DNA of 64,000 nucleotides from assembly GCF_029784135.1 (NCBI RefSeq), contig NC_073745.1, positions 311,502,258-311,566,257 of the forward strand. Reading direction: 5' to 3'. A program made the translations under genes and the position numbers. Below the pieces are notes generated by a model. It was not told the DNA's origin, did not search any database, and worked only from the letters and a program-made list of their open reading frames with translations. Numbering within the stretch: the first letter of the stretch is position 1; every line of letters begins with the position of its first letter. The DNA is from Toxorhynchites rutilus septentrionalis (Eukaryota; Arthropoda; Insecta; Diptera; Culicidae). This document shows, one piece after another, positions 32,816-44,671 of the stretch.

Positions 32816-35676
32816 ACATTTATTGTATTCAAATGAAATGTTTTATTTTATTTAGCCCTTTTTTGGTGTTCTGGTCTCTTTTCAACTAACGGTCCATATA
32901 AACTGGGAAGACTGTTTTTTGCACTTGGGATTCTCAAAATAAGTTTCATCCCCAGTTGAGCAAACTATGTAAAAACAATTATAATATTGATCGTGCGTTA
33001 ACTGATGTTCAATTGCGCTGTGAATTGTCCTACGATTATTAGTGTCCTTGCCTGCAGGAAGATCGAAATCGCGACTTTTGAAACACCGAAACCAATATTC
33101 TCAAGGTTCTTGCGATTGGGGTATATCTTTATACCATACACTGTCCACAATCTGTTCATTCTCAAATCCGTCATCATTACTAGTCTGCGTGTTATGTATC
33201 ATAAACTGTAAAATCTTTTCTGGTTTATTTAACTTGTAAAAGAGCAACAAATCGAACTAATACTGATAACGCTTCCACGAAGCACCGTATTTATTTTTGA
33301 TTATTCTTACAACTTCAATGAAATGAACGGTTCTGATGAACCTCATTTTACTCCTTCTGTACGTGTGTCATGTTTTAGAACTAATAAGAGATTTTGTTGG
33401 TAAATAACAAGTTGAATTGCTAACTTAACAGATTAAAAAATCTAAATGAGCCAAGTACAAATCGAAAGAACATTAGTTAGGAACAAAGCCTTCAACACGA
33501 CCGAAGATTGAACCCAAGACTATCAAGCTCAATGTGATAATAGTCATGCAATTGTTTTTAATTCAAACTTAATTACGATATTTTAATCTGTAAACGGATA
33601 TCCTATAAAAAAAAATAATATAAAAGTTGCACGAGAAGATGAATGGCAACGATCGGCACATTTCAGGGCCAACAAAAGTGTTCGCCGAAACGGTTCCGTT
33701 TCAATTTATGCCGCGAGCAATTGAAAAATAAACTTGAAATCAACTCAACACCGACAACAGCCCAACCAAACGAATCGCAGCTCCAAAGCTCTACGTGCAG
33801 GTATACATATGGATACGTTGAGGAGGGAGATTACGCGATTTTTGGAGCGTGTACACAAAAAGAAAATTTGCGACCGGGGGGCCTCGTTAGCCCCTCGTTA
33901 GCACCGTTTCCATACCGTTTTCGGCGAAATTGTGGACTAATTAATTCACCGAATCGTTAGCGATTCGGCGATTTCCATGGGTAACCTACCTTAAAGGTCT
34001 CCTCCCATTACTTGAGAAACCTCCGCCAACCATGATGATTCAGCTCTTATCACGCCGCGCGCTGATAACGGTGAGTGAGTGAGTAAACAAGGCGAAAAGA
34101 TTGACAGTTGGACAGGCCATCAGGCCTGTTGTCGACAAATGACGAACGATGTTCCTTTTTTATCAAAGACACAACAAAACAAAGTAATAACGACGACGCG
34201 CACATCAATATTCATTAGTCACATACACTGAATTTTTTTTTTGTTTTGATGCAACGATAGAAGTTTTCAGCATCAAACTTTCACTTGCGCGATTAAAATA
34301 AGTATGGGCCCCCAAACAGAAAATATTCAAAACCGTGACGAATTCGAAACCGACCCCATGTCTTCTTATGCACATGCCAGATAGCCAGCCGCCTTAGGGG
34401 AGAAGCTATATTTACTTGCTGCTGCCGCCGCTGCTACTCGGTGGTGTCGTTAAATGTATTTCGGCAGTCAGTGGAGTTTCTTGGCGGGAACAGCAGCAGA
34501 AGAAAATTTTCCAAAAGCAACGGCAGCACCCCAAAAACGTACCGTTGATGTGCCGCATCAGTCAACAGGCCCAGCCGCGGCGACGATCAGTCAGGAAGGT
34601 AATCAACTTTAATGGCTGGTCGTTGACCTGACTTGCAAGCAAGCAGGTAATCAACGGTTCAAAAAGCTCAGTCAATTTTTGAAGATCAGGATGGATTACC
34701 GAGAGGAAAAATTGCACTTCAATGAAACCACAGTACCGGCGTGTGCGTTCAGTAGATATTGATTATCTCTATTCAATTATTATTCAAGTCCCGCGTACAG
34801 AGATGCAAAATTGAGGCAAATATCCCTAGATCTACTGTTCTAGAAATGCAAACGCAGATAATAAACAATGCCACAGATGAACGGACATTGTGGAGAGAGG
34901 AAATACTGCAATCTAAGCTCCGCCCGATTGCAACTTACTCACACGACCTGAGCGTAAAAGCAGAGCGTTTCCATTTTAGACTAACCAATTCTAGTTCCTG
35001 CCAGCGAGCGGTCAACTTCACTTCGGATGGTCGATAGTGGGTCGTGTTGTAATGGATATCGTGGTGCGATTTTGTTCGCAACTTCCAACCCAAGGTGAAA
35101 TTCGATTAAACGATACAAAGCGTTGATTTTTACGCCGTCTGGTGCAGAGCGCTGGTGTATTTCTGCATAATGTCAACTGAAAAAATAACGATAACGCGAT
35201 ATCGCGATAACTGTTATAGCTTTAACACAAGAAGAAAAATAATCATACACGTTGGATTGCTTATGTGTTTTTATTGTAAGGGAAAGAATGAATCATGCAT
35301 GAAATATCCTTCAGCTGATTCTACAAAACATCGGCTGTTTTCAAAACCACTTAAACTTTCTATAAATAGTTATTAGAGTTTTTTCAATAATTTAAATGCA
35401 TTCCAAAATAATACGCGATATAATAAATGAACGGATTGAAAAACATCATTTCGTAGCTCTACGCACTACGTCTCTCATCCTGTGTTGCAAGCGATATGAA
35501 TGGATATCTGTTGTGACCTATTTCACAACATTGAGAACATTTCTAGCGGATTACAAGCGGAAGCGTAAGAAGTCGTTTCCTAACCTCCATGTCATCAATC
35601 AGAGCATGTGCGATTTACTATCATGCTGATCGGAATGATAAAGTTTTATGAGTGTGTCTCTACCAGCCTCCAACTA
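32816..35676. other. Mostly unclassified region
   Basis: Frames at 33643-33960 (105 codons) and 34416-34631 (71 codons) are somewhat less AT-rich than average but show no domain. A weak relic of repeat family C with a degenerate stem-loop (CGGCTGTTTTCAAAACC) lies near 35290-35360. I see no supported gene; unannotated untranslated exons cannot be excluded. Confidence 0.4.
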
Positions 35677-36973
35677 AAGGGTGTGTCACATCAAATTGCA
35701 TCACGGAAAAAAAGCTGTAGAAATTCGCCCAGTAGACCGATCCTTTTGAAAATTTTAGACAGTAAAATAAAAACTATTAAACAACTTTTGGCATTTTCTT
35801 TTTATTCATACTTCGAGCCCAAGCCCGTATGCTCGCACCTTCCTCTTTACCCCGTCCATAAGGTTCTGTACAACGTCAGGTTGTAGTTTTTTTGAACAGA
35901 AATCCATTTTCTCTTGAAGTCCGCCTTCGATTTGACAACTTTTGGGTTCTTCCGGAGGGCCTGCTTCATAATCGCCCAATATGTCTCTATTGGGCGAAGC
36001 TCCGGCGCGTTGGGCGGGTTCATTTCCTTTGGCACGAAGGTGACCCCGTTGGCTTCGTACCACTCCAACACGTCCTTTGAATAGTGGCACGAAGCGAGAT
36101 CCGGCCAGAAGATGGTCGGGCCCTCGTGCTGCTTCAATAGTGGTAGTAAGCGCTTCTGTAGACACTCCTTAAGGTAAACCTGCCCGTTTACCGTGCCGGT
36201 CATCACGAAGGGGGCGCTCCGCTTTCCGCAAGAGCAGATCGCCTGCCACACCATGTACTTTTTGGCAAACTTGGATAGTTTCTGTTTGCGAATCTCCTCC
36301 GGAACGCTGAATTTGTCCTCTGCGGAGAAGAACAACAGGCCCGACAGCTGACGAAAGTCCGCTTTGACGTAGGTTTCGTCGTCCATTACCAGGCAATGCG
36401 GCTTCGTCAGCATTTCGGTGTACAGCTTCCGGGCTCGCGTCTTCCCCACCATGTTTTGCCTTTCGTCGCGGTTAGGAACCTTCTGAACCTTGTATGTACG
36501 CAGGCCCTCCCGCTGCTTGGTCCGCTGGACGAATGAACTTGACAAATTCAGCTTATTGGCGACATCCCGGACCGAACTTCTCGGATCACGTCTAAACTGC
36601 TTAACTACGCGCTTGTGATTTTTTTCACTGACGGAGCATCCATTTTTGCCGTTCTTCACCTTCCGGTCGAAGGTTAGGTTCTCGAAGTATCGTTTTAGTA
36701 CTCTGCTGACCGTGGATTGGACGATTCCCAGCATCTTACCGATGTCCCGATGTGACAACTCCGGATTCTCGAAATGAGTGCGCAGGATTAATTCACGACG
36801 CTCTTTTTCGTTCGACGACATTTTTCCAAATTTACGAAAAATTGAAAGTGAAGCATGGCCAACGTGATCTATACACTCTTATCTGATTATAAGCGAAAGC
36901 TGAAGATATAATTCCTAAAAATTAAAATTCTACAGCGTTTTTTCCGTGATGCAATTTGATGTGACACACCCTT
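35677..36973 (-). mobile_element. DD37E Tc1/mariner-superfamily element, copy 1
   Basis: It is 1297 bp, with terminal inverted repeats AAGGGTGTGTCACATCAAAT (continuing about 15 bp more) and TA duplicated on both sides (35675-35676, 36974-36975). The enclosed transposase is on the minus strand. A second copy with the same ends is at 46892-48205. The DD37E spacing and mosquito host suggest the ITmD37E family. Confidence 0.92.
35847..36821 (-). CDS. DD37E transposase, C-terminus frameshifted
   Basis: The 324-aa frame starts MSSNEKERRELILRTHFENP. Residues about 5-60 carry a helix-turn-helix (LSHRDIGKMLGIVQSTVSRV), followed by a second DNA-binding segment (RDVANKLNLSSSFVQRTKQ). The catalytic domain has Asp in LVMDDETYVK, Asp in FWPDLASCHY and Glu in LRPIETYWA, with 37 residues between the second Asp and the Glu. 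It would cut and rejoin DNA at the element ends, in the nucleus. The A-tract near 35887-35893 has 7 bases, where copy 2 has 8. That one-base difference shifts the last roughly 30 codons, and the expected tail (KLQPDVVQNLM..RAYGLGLEV) is found in the neighbouring frame down to 35806. The catalytic core is otherwise uninterrupted. Confidence 0.9.
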   Translation of the reverse strand: MSSNEKERRELILRTHFENPELSHRDIGKMLGIVQSTVSRVLKRYFENLTFDRKVKNGKNGCSVSEKNHKRVVKQFRRDPRSSVRDVANKLNLSSSFVQRTKQREGLRTYKVQKVPNRDERQNMVGKTRARKLYTEMLTKPHCLVMDDETYVKADFRQLSGLLFFSAEDKFSVPEEIRKQKLSKFAKKYMVWQAICSCGKRSAPFVMTGTVNGQVYLKECLQKRLLPLLKQHEGPTIFWPDLASCHYSKDVLEWYEANGVTFVPKEMNPPNAPELRPIETYWAIMKQALRKNPKVVKSKADFKRKWISVQKNYNLTLYRTLWTG

Positions 36974-36975
36974 TA

Positions 36976-37631
36976 TTTTCAAAAATCAGGAAAATTTGAA
37001 ATAAAAATCAGGATGAAATAAGGATTGCTCATTTTGGGCTGCCCGGAAAATTCGTGCCGATTTCTGGAAATACAAAAGCATAATTTTCATAGGAGGACTT
37101 ACATTTAATTTTATTCTACGTTCTATATTATTATTATTTTGTTCTACAATCTCTCGTCAATTTTCACGCAACTTAAAAATCTATTCTCTCAGAATATGTT
37201 TGTTTTCTCGTCGACAACTGTTCAAGATATTTTTTATGCTGTCCATAGAATTGAAGTTTTCGCCTTTGAGCGAATGTTGCATTGATCTTTTGATCGTTGA
37301 GTTTAACGTGGTTTGACATATTCTACGGCTAGATTTTTTTGTTTCGTACACGAAAATTACTCTCACATAGAAAAATGGCGTGCAGTGTTGTGTTCAGAAA
37401 CTCTGATAAATTTGTGAATTTTGTTGATATAAACCTGTTTTTCTTTTTTTTTTTTCACAAAATTGAACTCGGAGACAGCGTGAACTAAAATTTTGTTCAG
37501 AATTCCTCCCAAACTGCACGCTATTTACTAATACTAACACGAGAACCTTTATAGCATACCTGTTAACTGTCTAAATTCGTTGGTTTGAATTCACGGTGGG
37601 TAGACAATAAACTGTCCATTAATGATGTGAC
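36976..37631. other. AT-rich DNA, nothing recognised
   Basis: No reading frame, repeat boundary or structured RNA is supported here. Confidence 0.4.
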
Positions 37632-38101
37632 TAGTGATCCCCGAAAATCGTTCGATTAATCGATTAATCGAATACTTCTTACAGAAATCGATTATTAATC
37701 GAACGAATACTGCGCAACCAATAATCGAAGAGAACGAATAATTTACGTCGATTAATCGATCCAAACCCAGAGCAAAAAAAAACATACGGCCACTGCAGTT
37801 TCATCCTGAAAATCAATTATTATCTTCGACGCTTCCCTAAACTCGTAAGCGAAGCTCGAACGAACGCAAGCCGTCAACGCGAATTGAGCTTCGTTTACGA
37901 GATTAGGGGAGCGTAAAATATAATAATTGGTTTTCAGGCGGAATGAACACTGTTTTGATTCCAGATGGCTTTCTAACAAATGAGAAATATTGGTCTAACT
38001 AATTATTTCTCTCAGTGTGACGATAATCGATTATTTGGGGCGATTAATCGTATCGAATAACAAACTGATGAACGATTAATTTAAAAAATCGAGGACCACT
38101 A
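37632..38101. mobile_element. Non-autonomous hAT-type element, 470 bp
   Basis: The ends are TAGTGATCCCCGA and TCGAGGACCACTA (inverted). The flanks GATGTGAC (37624-37631) and GGTGTGAC (38102-38109) form an 8-bp duplication with one mismatch. Subterminal regions are packed with CGATTAATCG motifs in both orientations. The centre holds an inverted pair (about 37793-37862 and 37875-37952) sharing TGAAAATCAATTATTAT and CTCGTAAGCGAAGCTC, probably a nested or captured hairpin. No transposase. Confidence 0.8.
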
Positions 38102-39120
38102 GGTGTGACTACTTTTTTTTGCATCATAAATTAAGTAAAAAAAAGTTTGTGTACGCGGGTAACAAGATTTATGTCAGGGGGAGTAGAAGTGTGGATTGAG
38201 GTCAGTTTAAATGAAGAGGCAGATTCATTATTAGTCACGTCAATTAGAATAACCATTGACTAGAATAGTTCATCAGTCATCCTCGCTCTCAACGCTCGTC
38301 AATTAATTTTCTAGTCAATTCAGATCATGTTCATGACAAATACAGAAGTAGTCCTATTCGAAGCGAAGTTACTGAGAGGAGAGTCGGTTTTCATTTTTCA
38401 TCTTCGAAGGCTTTGGGCCCTGTTTACAATTGCGCGTGCCGAAAAAACTAATTTTACAATCCGGGAAACATTTCACTGCGAATTGAATTGGAGTCGAAAG
38501 TGTCAAGCCTTTTCATCAATATTATTCTAGATATCGCTCATTACGATCTTGTTTTGACTACTATGATATCATCATTCAATGCGATTGCGGTGCGATTACG
38601 TATCATTTTGATCGGAATAACAATGACTACGGTAAAATATTGTGGCATTTTTGTTGTTCTATAAAATTTTTGTATTCTCGTTATGTTGGCGCTATGTCGC
38701 GCCACTTAGTGTGTGCACAAAAACAGGACACAATAGAAATAAAAATAAGAAGCAACGCGATAAATAATAGTTCGCTGAGTTTGATACAATTAAATACTTC
38801 CATGTGTTAGTGCTAGAGCGCTACTAAGTTTTGACGTAGGACTACGTCTTTGATTTCTATATAGGGGGGTCACTATACGAAAAATGTAACGAAAAATTAA
38901 GAATTTTCAAATGCATAATAATTTGATACAGAGATGCTATTTTTCATTCATAATTTCTGTTTGGAATGTGTTCGTTCTGCCTGAAAATCCATTATTTTCA
39001 TTGACGCTTCACTAACTCGCAGAACGTAGTTCAATGACGTGCCGTTCATTTCGTTTTCACCGTGAAGTTTGTACGAAAATGGAGCACACAGACTGCAAAC
39101 GAACATTATTTCACCGAAAA
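38102..39120. other. Unclassified DNA with one palindrome module
   Basis: The module TTTTGACGTAGGACTACGTC (38829-38848) is followed by TTTGATTTCTATATAGGGGG. From about 38940 a diverged relative of the hairpin inside 37793-37952 occurs (CTGCCTGAAAATCCATTATT). No gene. Confidence 0.45.
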
Positions 39121-39129
39121 AGCTACTAC

Positions 39130-39510
39130 TCCCGATGACTTACAATACCATAGCTATCCATTGAAAACTAAGCAGCTTTATGATTTCATGTGTATTTTGC
39201 CTCAAAATATTACGAAATCGTAAGTTTTTTTGAGCTTGAGCTTGAGCTTGGGTAGACTGTACAATTCGTAGTTGCTCTCCGTGATTGACCTGAACCAACC
39301 AAATTGCACAAAGAACACACAGAATGACGCTTGGGACTAGCAAATCATTCTCGTTGTGCAATTTTCGGTCATTCGAGCTTTAAATGGTCAATAACGACGC
39401 CGGCCACGTCCTTACAGTCACCAGGGGAAGGGAAGGAATGTTAGTATGATATCCGCCGCCCGAAAGCCAGAAGGGTCGCCTCTATAGCGTGGTTCCCTAG
39501 CGTTTATCAT
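39130..39510. repeat. Dispersed repeat family D, copy 1
   Basis: Marked by GAGCTTGAGCTTGAGCTTGG, CTCTCCGTGATTGACCTGAA and GAAGGAATGTTAGTATGATA. An inverted relative lies at 43870-44110 (ATTCAGGTCAACCACGGAGA and CATACCAACATTCCAACCC). The GAGCTT triplet repeat is often seen at the 3' ends of mosquito LINE or SINE copies; family not assigned. Confidence 0.55.
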
Positions 39511-39584
39511 GGGAGGGGATAGTTGTTAGTGGGAAAAGGTAAGAATCAGGAATCACTGAGGTAAGTGATGTGATTATGTAAAAG

Positions 39585-40005
39585 CATATAACTCCATTAG
39601 CGGCGATGGAGAGCTACTTTTTGGGAAACCTGAGAAGGTCACCGAGAGAGCTGCTCTATTATTCAACGCGCGACTTCTTTATATATCTCCAATCCTAGCG
39701 AAGGAGGGCAAGGTGAGAGGCGATGGAGGAATATCTCTGAACAACCTGAGAAGGTCGCCGAGAGAACTCCTCTAAAATTAATCGGACTGGGGATATATTT
39801 CTATTATTCAACGCGCGTACTCACTATATAACCCCAATCGTGGTGAAGGAGAGCTGTCTTTGGGCATCCTGAGAAGGTCACTGAGATAACTCGTCTAGAA
39901 TAAATCGGAGCGGAATTATTTTCTATCATTCTACGCGCGTACTCTGCATATAACTCCATTAGCGGCCATTGAGGATTTTTTCTTGGAAACCTCATTATTT
40001 TTTCC
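39585..40005. repeat. Minisatellite, about 3.5 units of 110-135 bp
   Basis: Each unit holds CCTGAGAAGGTCACCGAGAG, then TTATTCAACGCGCG, then TATATAACTCC-like and a GGAGAGCT start. Units near 39600, 39725 and 39845 and a partial last unit at about 39950 differ by substitutions and by presence of an AATCGGA insert. Confidence 0.75.
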
Positions 40006-40080
40006 ATTGAAACGCACTAACAAACCAATATTGACATCACGAACACGTATAGTGACGAATAGTCATCCCCGACACAAATA

Positions 40081-40259
40081 CAGAAGAATTTCGATTATCC
40101 ACGAGCGGATTATCCGCGATGATGAAAAATATTCTGCATGCTAAAACATCTTTTTTTCGTGTTTACACCTCATTTTTAACCCTTCATTGCGTTATCCGCG
40201 ATTTTCGTTATACTCGGTGACCTAGCCCGACTATTCCGCGGATAATCGTGGTTCCACTG
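40081..40259. mobile_element. pogo/Tc1-type MITE, TA target
   Basis: The left end CAGAAGAATTTCGATTATCC and right end GGATAATCGTGGTTCCACTG are imperfect inverted repeats with TA at 40079-40080 and 40260-40261. The interior includes a GCGGATTATCCGCG palindrome. A relative is at 63679-63830. It is non-coding. Confidence 0.7.
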
Positions 40260-40261
40260 TA

Positions 40262-41697
40262 TACAAAGGACATATCAACACATTATTTCGATTAAAATAA
40301 TAGAGAGGCATGGTCTCGCGCTGATGTTATGCTTTAAAGGAAGAAGCAGGGCCTGTTCACGAACACCACCCCACGATGAAAAAGGAATGAAGTGTATATA
40401 AACTTGCATAAAATTCACTTCTCCCTCACAGCGAGATGGCGCTCCTGATCAGGCACACATACTGTGGAAGAGAACGAATTCTTACACTCACTGATAACAT
40501 TTCTATGGCGAAAATAAAACACTATGAGAATTATCGCTTATATATAAAAAATAAATTTGAATCCATGCAATCATACAATTTGAACACTTTTCGTTTTACG
40601 CACAATCTCCCGAGTCTATTTTTCAGTAGAATGGAAGTAACTTCTTTTTCACAGAATTTTTCACAGAAATCACCAGCCGAAAATCAACTAACAACGCGCT
40701 CAAAATACACCGAATAGAGTATTAAAACGATACTACTTCGAGTGCTAACTATGCAGTTTGTAGTTGAATTCACAAATTTCTCGCTGTGTCTCACGGCAGT
40801 TCGCGTTATCCTTATAGACCAATACTTGCGCACAAAACCGCACTTTACAGTGTACACATGGGATAACGAAACAAATACTTGCACTCACAAAATCGAGCGC
40901 GTTGATAACTTTGTGTAGTGATAATAGCACTACATAAATCTCAATTGCAATGCAATTGCTATTGTGCTTCTGGCAACCATCCACAGATTTGAACTTGATA
41001 TAAAACAACTGGTAGAGAGCCAACACATCACTGGATTTTAATATATTTTCATCTAAAGCACTATTTGATTTCCAGAACGCACCCTTTATTACACACACAC
41101 ACATGCGCACGGTAATAAACACGTCTCTACGTGAACCCGAGCGAACGACTACCACAATTATGAAAAAATGGCCGAACAAACGGACCAACGAAAGAAAAAT
41201 TTCTTCACTGGAAATAAAGATGAACTTTTGTTGTTGAATTTGAACGAATTCAATTCAAATATACGTTCACTGATGCAGAAGCTCACTTTCTCGAGAAATT
41301 TATATACTTTTAGCCACAAAGGCGACTTGAAACAAGGCCACTCGTAGGAATGAAACACAGACGTCTAATCTGCACGAACGCCAAACCCCTTTTACGAAAT
41401 CGTAAGTTTTTTTTCATAATTTCTTGTTTCATCTTCATATTCAATGTAATAATGTCGATATATTTTTGTTTTGTTTACCGATCCACATATACTTCGTCTA
41501 GCATTCCAGCCTTTTACATCCTATTCAGTTAGATAGTAGAACAGCTGAGCTTCTGGCAGGAAAGCTAATTTTGTTTATTTGTTCGTTGTAACCCGTTTGA
41601 CGGTTATGAATACATACAACGAACGGCTCATTTCAGGGCCACCATTTGGAGATACAAAAACGTCAAAATAACAGATTTCTGCACAGTTAAAGGATTA
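40262..41697. other. No supported gene
   Basis: Minus-strand frames such as 40745-41188 (147 codons) have no recognised domain and biased AT codons. A degenerate histone-like stem-loop (GGCTCATTTCAGGGCC) lies near 41624-41639. Confidence 0.4.
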
Positions 41698-41699
41698 TA

Positions 41700-42997
41700 C
41701 AGGGTTTTCCATTTCGGGCTTCCGAAAGTATACAGCCCTGCGCTGACAACCGTTTGACATAGCTGTCAACCAAAGCGTCATATCGTTAGTTGAATATCTG
41801 CCATTTTACAATATGGATCGTTTTAGCATCGCACAAAGTGTTAATTTTGTTAAATTATACTATAAAAATGATGAAAAACCGGCAAATGTTTTTCGAGCAT
41901 TACGGACGGATTTTGGTCGTCATTGACGGCCTACAGAGCACACAATCGCTAATGTAGTGCGTAAATTCGAACAAACTGGATCCGTGGCGGATATTGTGAA
42001 ACCTGTGCATCATCTTAATGTGCGTTCGGCCGAAAATATTGCTGCTGTTGCTGCCAGTGTGGAGGATGACCCGAATGTTTCGATTCCACGGCGTGCTCAG
42101 CAATTGGGCTTGTCAAACACATCATTGTGGCGAATTTTGCATTTGGACTTACACCTACATCCATATAAAGTCCAACTGGTACAAAAATTAGAGCGTGGTG
42201 ACGATGGAATGCGTCGGGCATACGTCGATTGGGTGAACGAACAACAGCAGTAAAATGCTGAATTTTCGCATCAAATTTTCTTCAGCGATGAGGCACATTT
42301 CGAGCTCGGTGGCTTTGTGAACACCCAAAATTTCCGTATATGGGGCTCAGAAAATCCACACGTGATTGTTGAGAGGCCATTGCATCCGCCAAAAGTCACT
42401 GTTTGGTGCGCATTATGGTCTGGTGGAGTCATCGGGCCGTATTTCTTTGAAAATGAGGACGGCGAGACGGTAACTGTGAATGGTGAGCGCTATGGCCTTA
42501 ACGATTTTTTTTTGCCACAAATTGAAGATATGGATACAGATGACATGTGGTATCAGCAGGATGGCGCCACGTGCCACACAACACGACCGAACATGGCCAT
42601 ATTGCGCACAAAATTTGAGGGACGCATAATTTCGCGTTTTGGTGATGCCAATTGGCCGTCCAGATCATGCGATTTGAACCCGCTAGACTTTTTTTTGTGG
42701 GGTTATGCGAAAGACCGTGTCTATGCGAACTCTCCGCAAACTCTTGAACATTTGAAAGACAACATTCGTGAAGTTATGACCGAGATACCGCCCCATATGT
42801 GCCGAAAAGTCATCGAAAATTACCTGTTCCGGATCAAGGTGTGCGAGGAAGCCGTAAGTGGATATTTGAATGATGTTGTATTTCACACATAATAGCATAA
42901 ACCAAACTTTAATTTGAAATAAAAGTTTCATCGAAATTCGAATTCTAAGTGTGTTATATTTCAATTTACTTTCGGAATTTAAAGTTGGAAAACCCTG
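41700..42997 (+). mobile_element. DD41D mariner-type element
   Basis: It is 1298 bp. The left end CAGGGTTTTCCATTTCGGGC is followed by TTCCGAAAGTA; the right end is the imperfect inverse (TACTTTCGGAA..TGGAAAACCCTG). TA is duplicated at 41698-41699 and 42998-42999. It carries one transposase gene in the plus direction. The spacing of the catalytic Asp residues suggests the rosa-type DD41D family. Confidence 0.9.
41813..42895 (+). pseudogene. DD41D mariner transposase with two in-frame stops
   Basis: The frame opens MDRFSIAQSVNFVKLYY and keeps one phase throughout. It is interrupted only by TGA at 41924-41926 (after DFGRH, where mariner relatives have Asn) and TAA at 42251-42253 (after NEQQQ, probably a former Gln). 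The N-terminal half has helix-turn-helix motifs (RRAQQLGLSNTSLWRIL). Catalytic Asp residues lie in FFSDEAHFEL, WYQQDGATCHT and DLNPLDFFLWGY, with 41 residues between the second and third. The C-terminus ends YLNDVVFHT. Full length would be about 360 aa, normal for the family. The enzyme would cut and paste the element; this copy cannot make it without suppression, though all catalytic residues remain. Confidence 0.88.
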
Positions 42998-42999
42998 TA

Positions 43000-43429
43000 T
43001 AAAAAAGGATTGTTTAGATCAATCGCAGTCCTACGTCAATCTTACGTCCGTGCCCCTAGGCTCAGGCCCTTCTACTTTTTTTTTGTTTTCCGTTATTCAA
43101 TTTCAAACACAAATAACATAAACTGCTGATTTCTCATTTCTGTGCTTTGCTACCCAAGCCGTTAATCAACTCAACAACAACTTATTTTTTCAATTAGTTT
43201 TATAGTTCTTATTTCAGATATGAGTATAGGCCAATGAACTTTCTAGGAAAAAATTAACGCTGAAAGGTTTTAAATAGTTGTTCATGTTCCGTCACCCGGC
43301 ATTGAACAATAAATTCGATTTTCGAAATGTGGTTTAACCGAGCGGTGTTCACATTGTTACAGAATTTCAATGATAATCGCACACTCAAACTAGCGTTGAC
43401 AGAAAACACTTCATCTTCGGCAGAAAAAA
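43000..43429. other. Unclassified AT-rich DNA
   Basis: Contains a half palindrome module (GCAGTCCTACGTCAATC near 43024). No gene. Confidence 0.4.
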
Positions 43430-43868
43430 ATGCTTTTTTCGTGTACTGAAGGGTGAAATGAACAAATGAAAGCACACTTTTCAAAAATTTTTCAATGTTT
43501 GTATGTATGGGAGCAGACATCTGTTTCTCTCAGACTGAAAGTCATTTTTTGATTGTATCCAGAAAAAAGTCCAAACGATGTCAACGGGGATCGAACCAAG
43601 GCCGGCTGGAATGCAAGGTTGTTTTACACGACCACGCTATCCACATAGCCACTAGTGCTGTTACATAAATGCGTGATAAGATTGCACATCATTATCAAAT
43701 GAAGTTGGAAAGTGTTTTCTGAGAGTAAAATAGAGAGCATAAACGTGAATCTATATCCTTCTCAGTCTGGAACTTGTGTATGCGAAAAGCTTGAGAGTAG
43801 CATATTTTCTGTTATTTCGAGGCTCATTCAATGTAATAAATCGGGATGCCATAAGATGTGCTAAAAAT
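43430..43868. repeat. Dispersed repeat related to 27040-27310, carrying a SINE
   Basis: The ends match the inverted segment at 27040-27310 (ACTGAAGGGTGAAATGAACA, GTATGGGAGCAGAC, GTTGGAAAGTGTTTTC). The interior is split by a tRNA-like SINE (about 43575-43670), absent from the 27-kb copy. Confidence 0.55.
43575..43670 (-). mobile_element. tRNA-derived SINE head, minus strand
   Basis: On the minus strand it reads GTGGCTATGTGGATAGCGTG (A-box region) and CTTGGTTCGATCCCCGTTG (B box), about 75 nt apart overall, as in tRNA-derived SINEs. Compensatory pairing for a real tRNA is poor. Confidence 0.55.
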
Positions 43869-44110
43869 TAAGTTTGGGTGCAGGGGGGTTTGGGTGCCCT
43901 GCTATAGAGAGCTATCTGGACACGAATATCATACCAACATTCCAACCCTTCCCATTCAATGTTCCAATCATTCGCAATCATCGCGAATGGATTGCTACTC
44001 TCAGACGCTATTCCTTCTTCATTCCTAGTGTCCTTTGTACAATTTCGCTGATTCAGGTCAACCACGGAGAGCAAATATAAATTATACGTTCTACCCCAGC
44101 GCAAAGGGCA
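43869..44110. repeat. Dispersed repeat family D, copy 2 (inverted)
   Basis: Inverted relative of 39130-39510, recognised by CATACCAACATTCCAACCC, a TCCTTTGTACAATTTCGCTG segment and GGTCAACCACGGAGAGCAA. Confidence 0.5.
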
Positions 44111-44671
44111 GTCGTCAAAAGGTTTTGCCACGAACTTGCATGAGCTTTGAATGAGCTCGGTGAAAGTGTTATCATCCTTCTAGATGAGTTGGTGAGAAAT
44201 CCGTCAATTGCATGTCATGCAGTACTTGGATTGGGAATGGTAAAATTCAAATAAAAAAAAAATCATTCAAAGATCCTTTGAACAAAATTTGTTACTATCA
44301 ACATGGCAATAATCCCAAGTTAAAACGTCATGTAAAATCAAAGTTTAGACTAATAAAATGACCGATGTAAGAAATTTCCCCTTATGATTGAGACGAAAAT
44401 TCGGAACCCATCGGAACAAAAACTTGCACTTGTTAAATAAAACAAAATCTAATAAATTTCTACCAGTTATGAAAAATTTAGCTGAATTTAAAAAAAGTCT
44501 ATGAAACTTTAGTTAGTATCCAGTTATATCACCAAAATTAACCGAAATCCAAAAAAAATCAACAACCTTCACAGGCTCCGGTGCAGTTTGAAAAAAAATA
44601 CCCAGTTATTTGAAATTCAGCAAGACTAATGAACAATCAATGAAACTTGCTGGAGGTCGTTCTTAGAAATA
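44111..44671. other. AT-rich DNA, nothing recognised
   Basis: Contains several A-runs; no coding, repeat boundary or RNA seen. Confidence 0.4.

Noticed and set aside
35806..36165. 119-codon frame overlapping the DD37E transposase
   Set aside because: Most of it is another frame of the transposase; only its last segment is the displaced C-terminal tail.
39585..40005. CRISPR-like repeat array
   Set aside because: Eukaryotic context; repeats are long and diverged with no short constant repeat and unique spacers. It is a minisatellite.
40745..41188. 147-codon minus-strand frame
   Set aside because: Composition dominated by AT-driven residues, with no domain or paralog.
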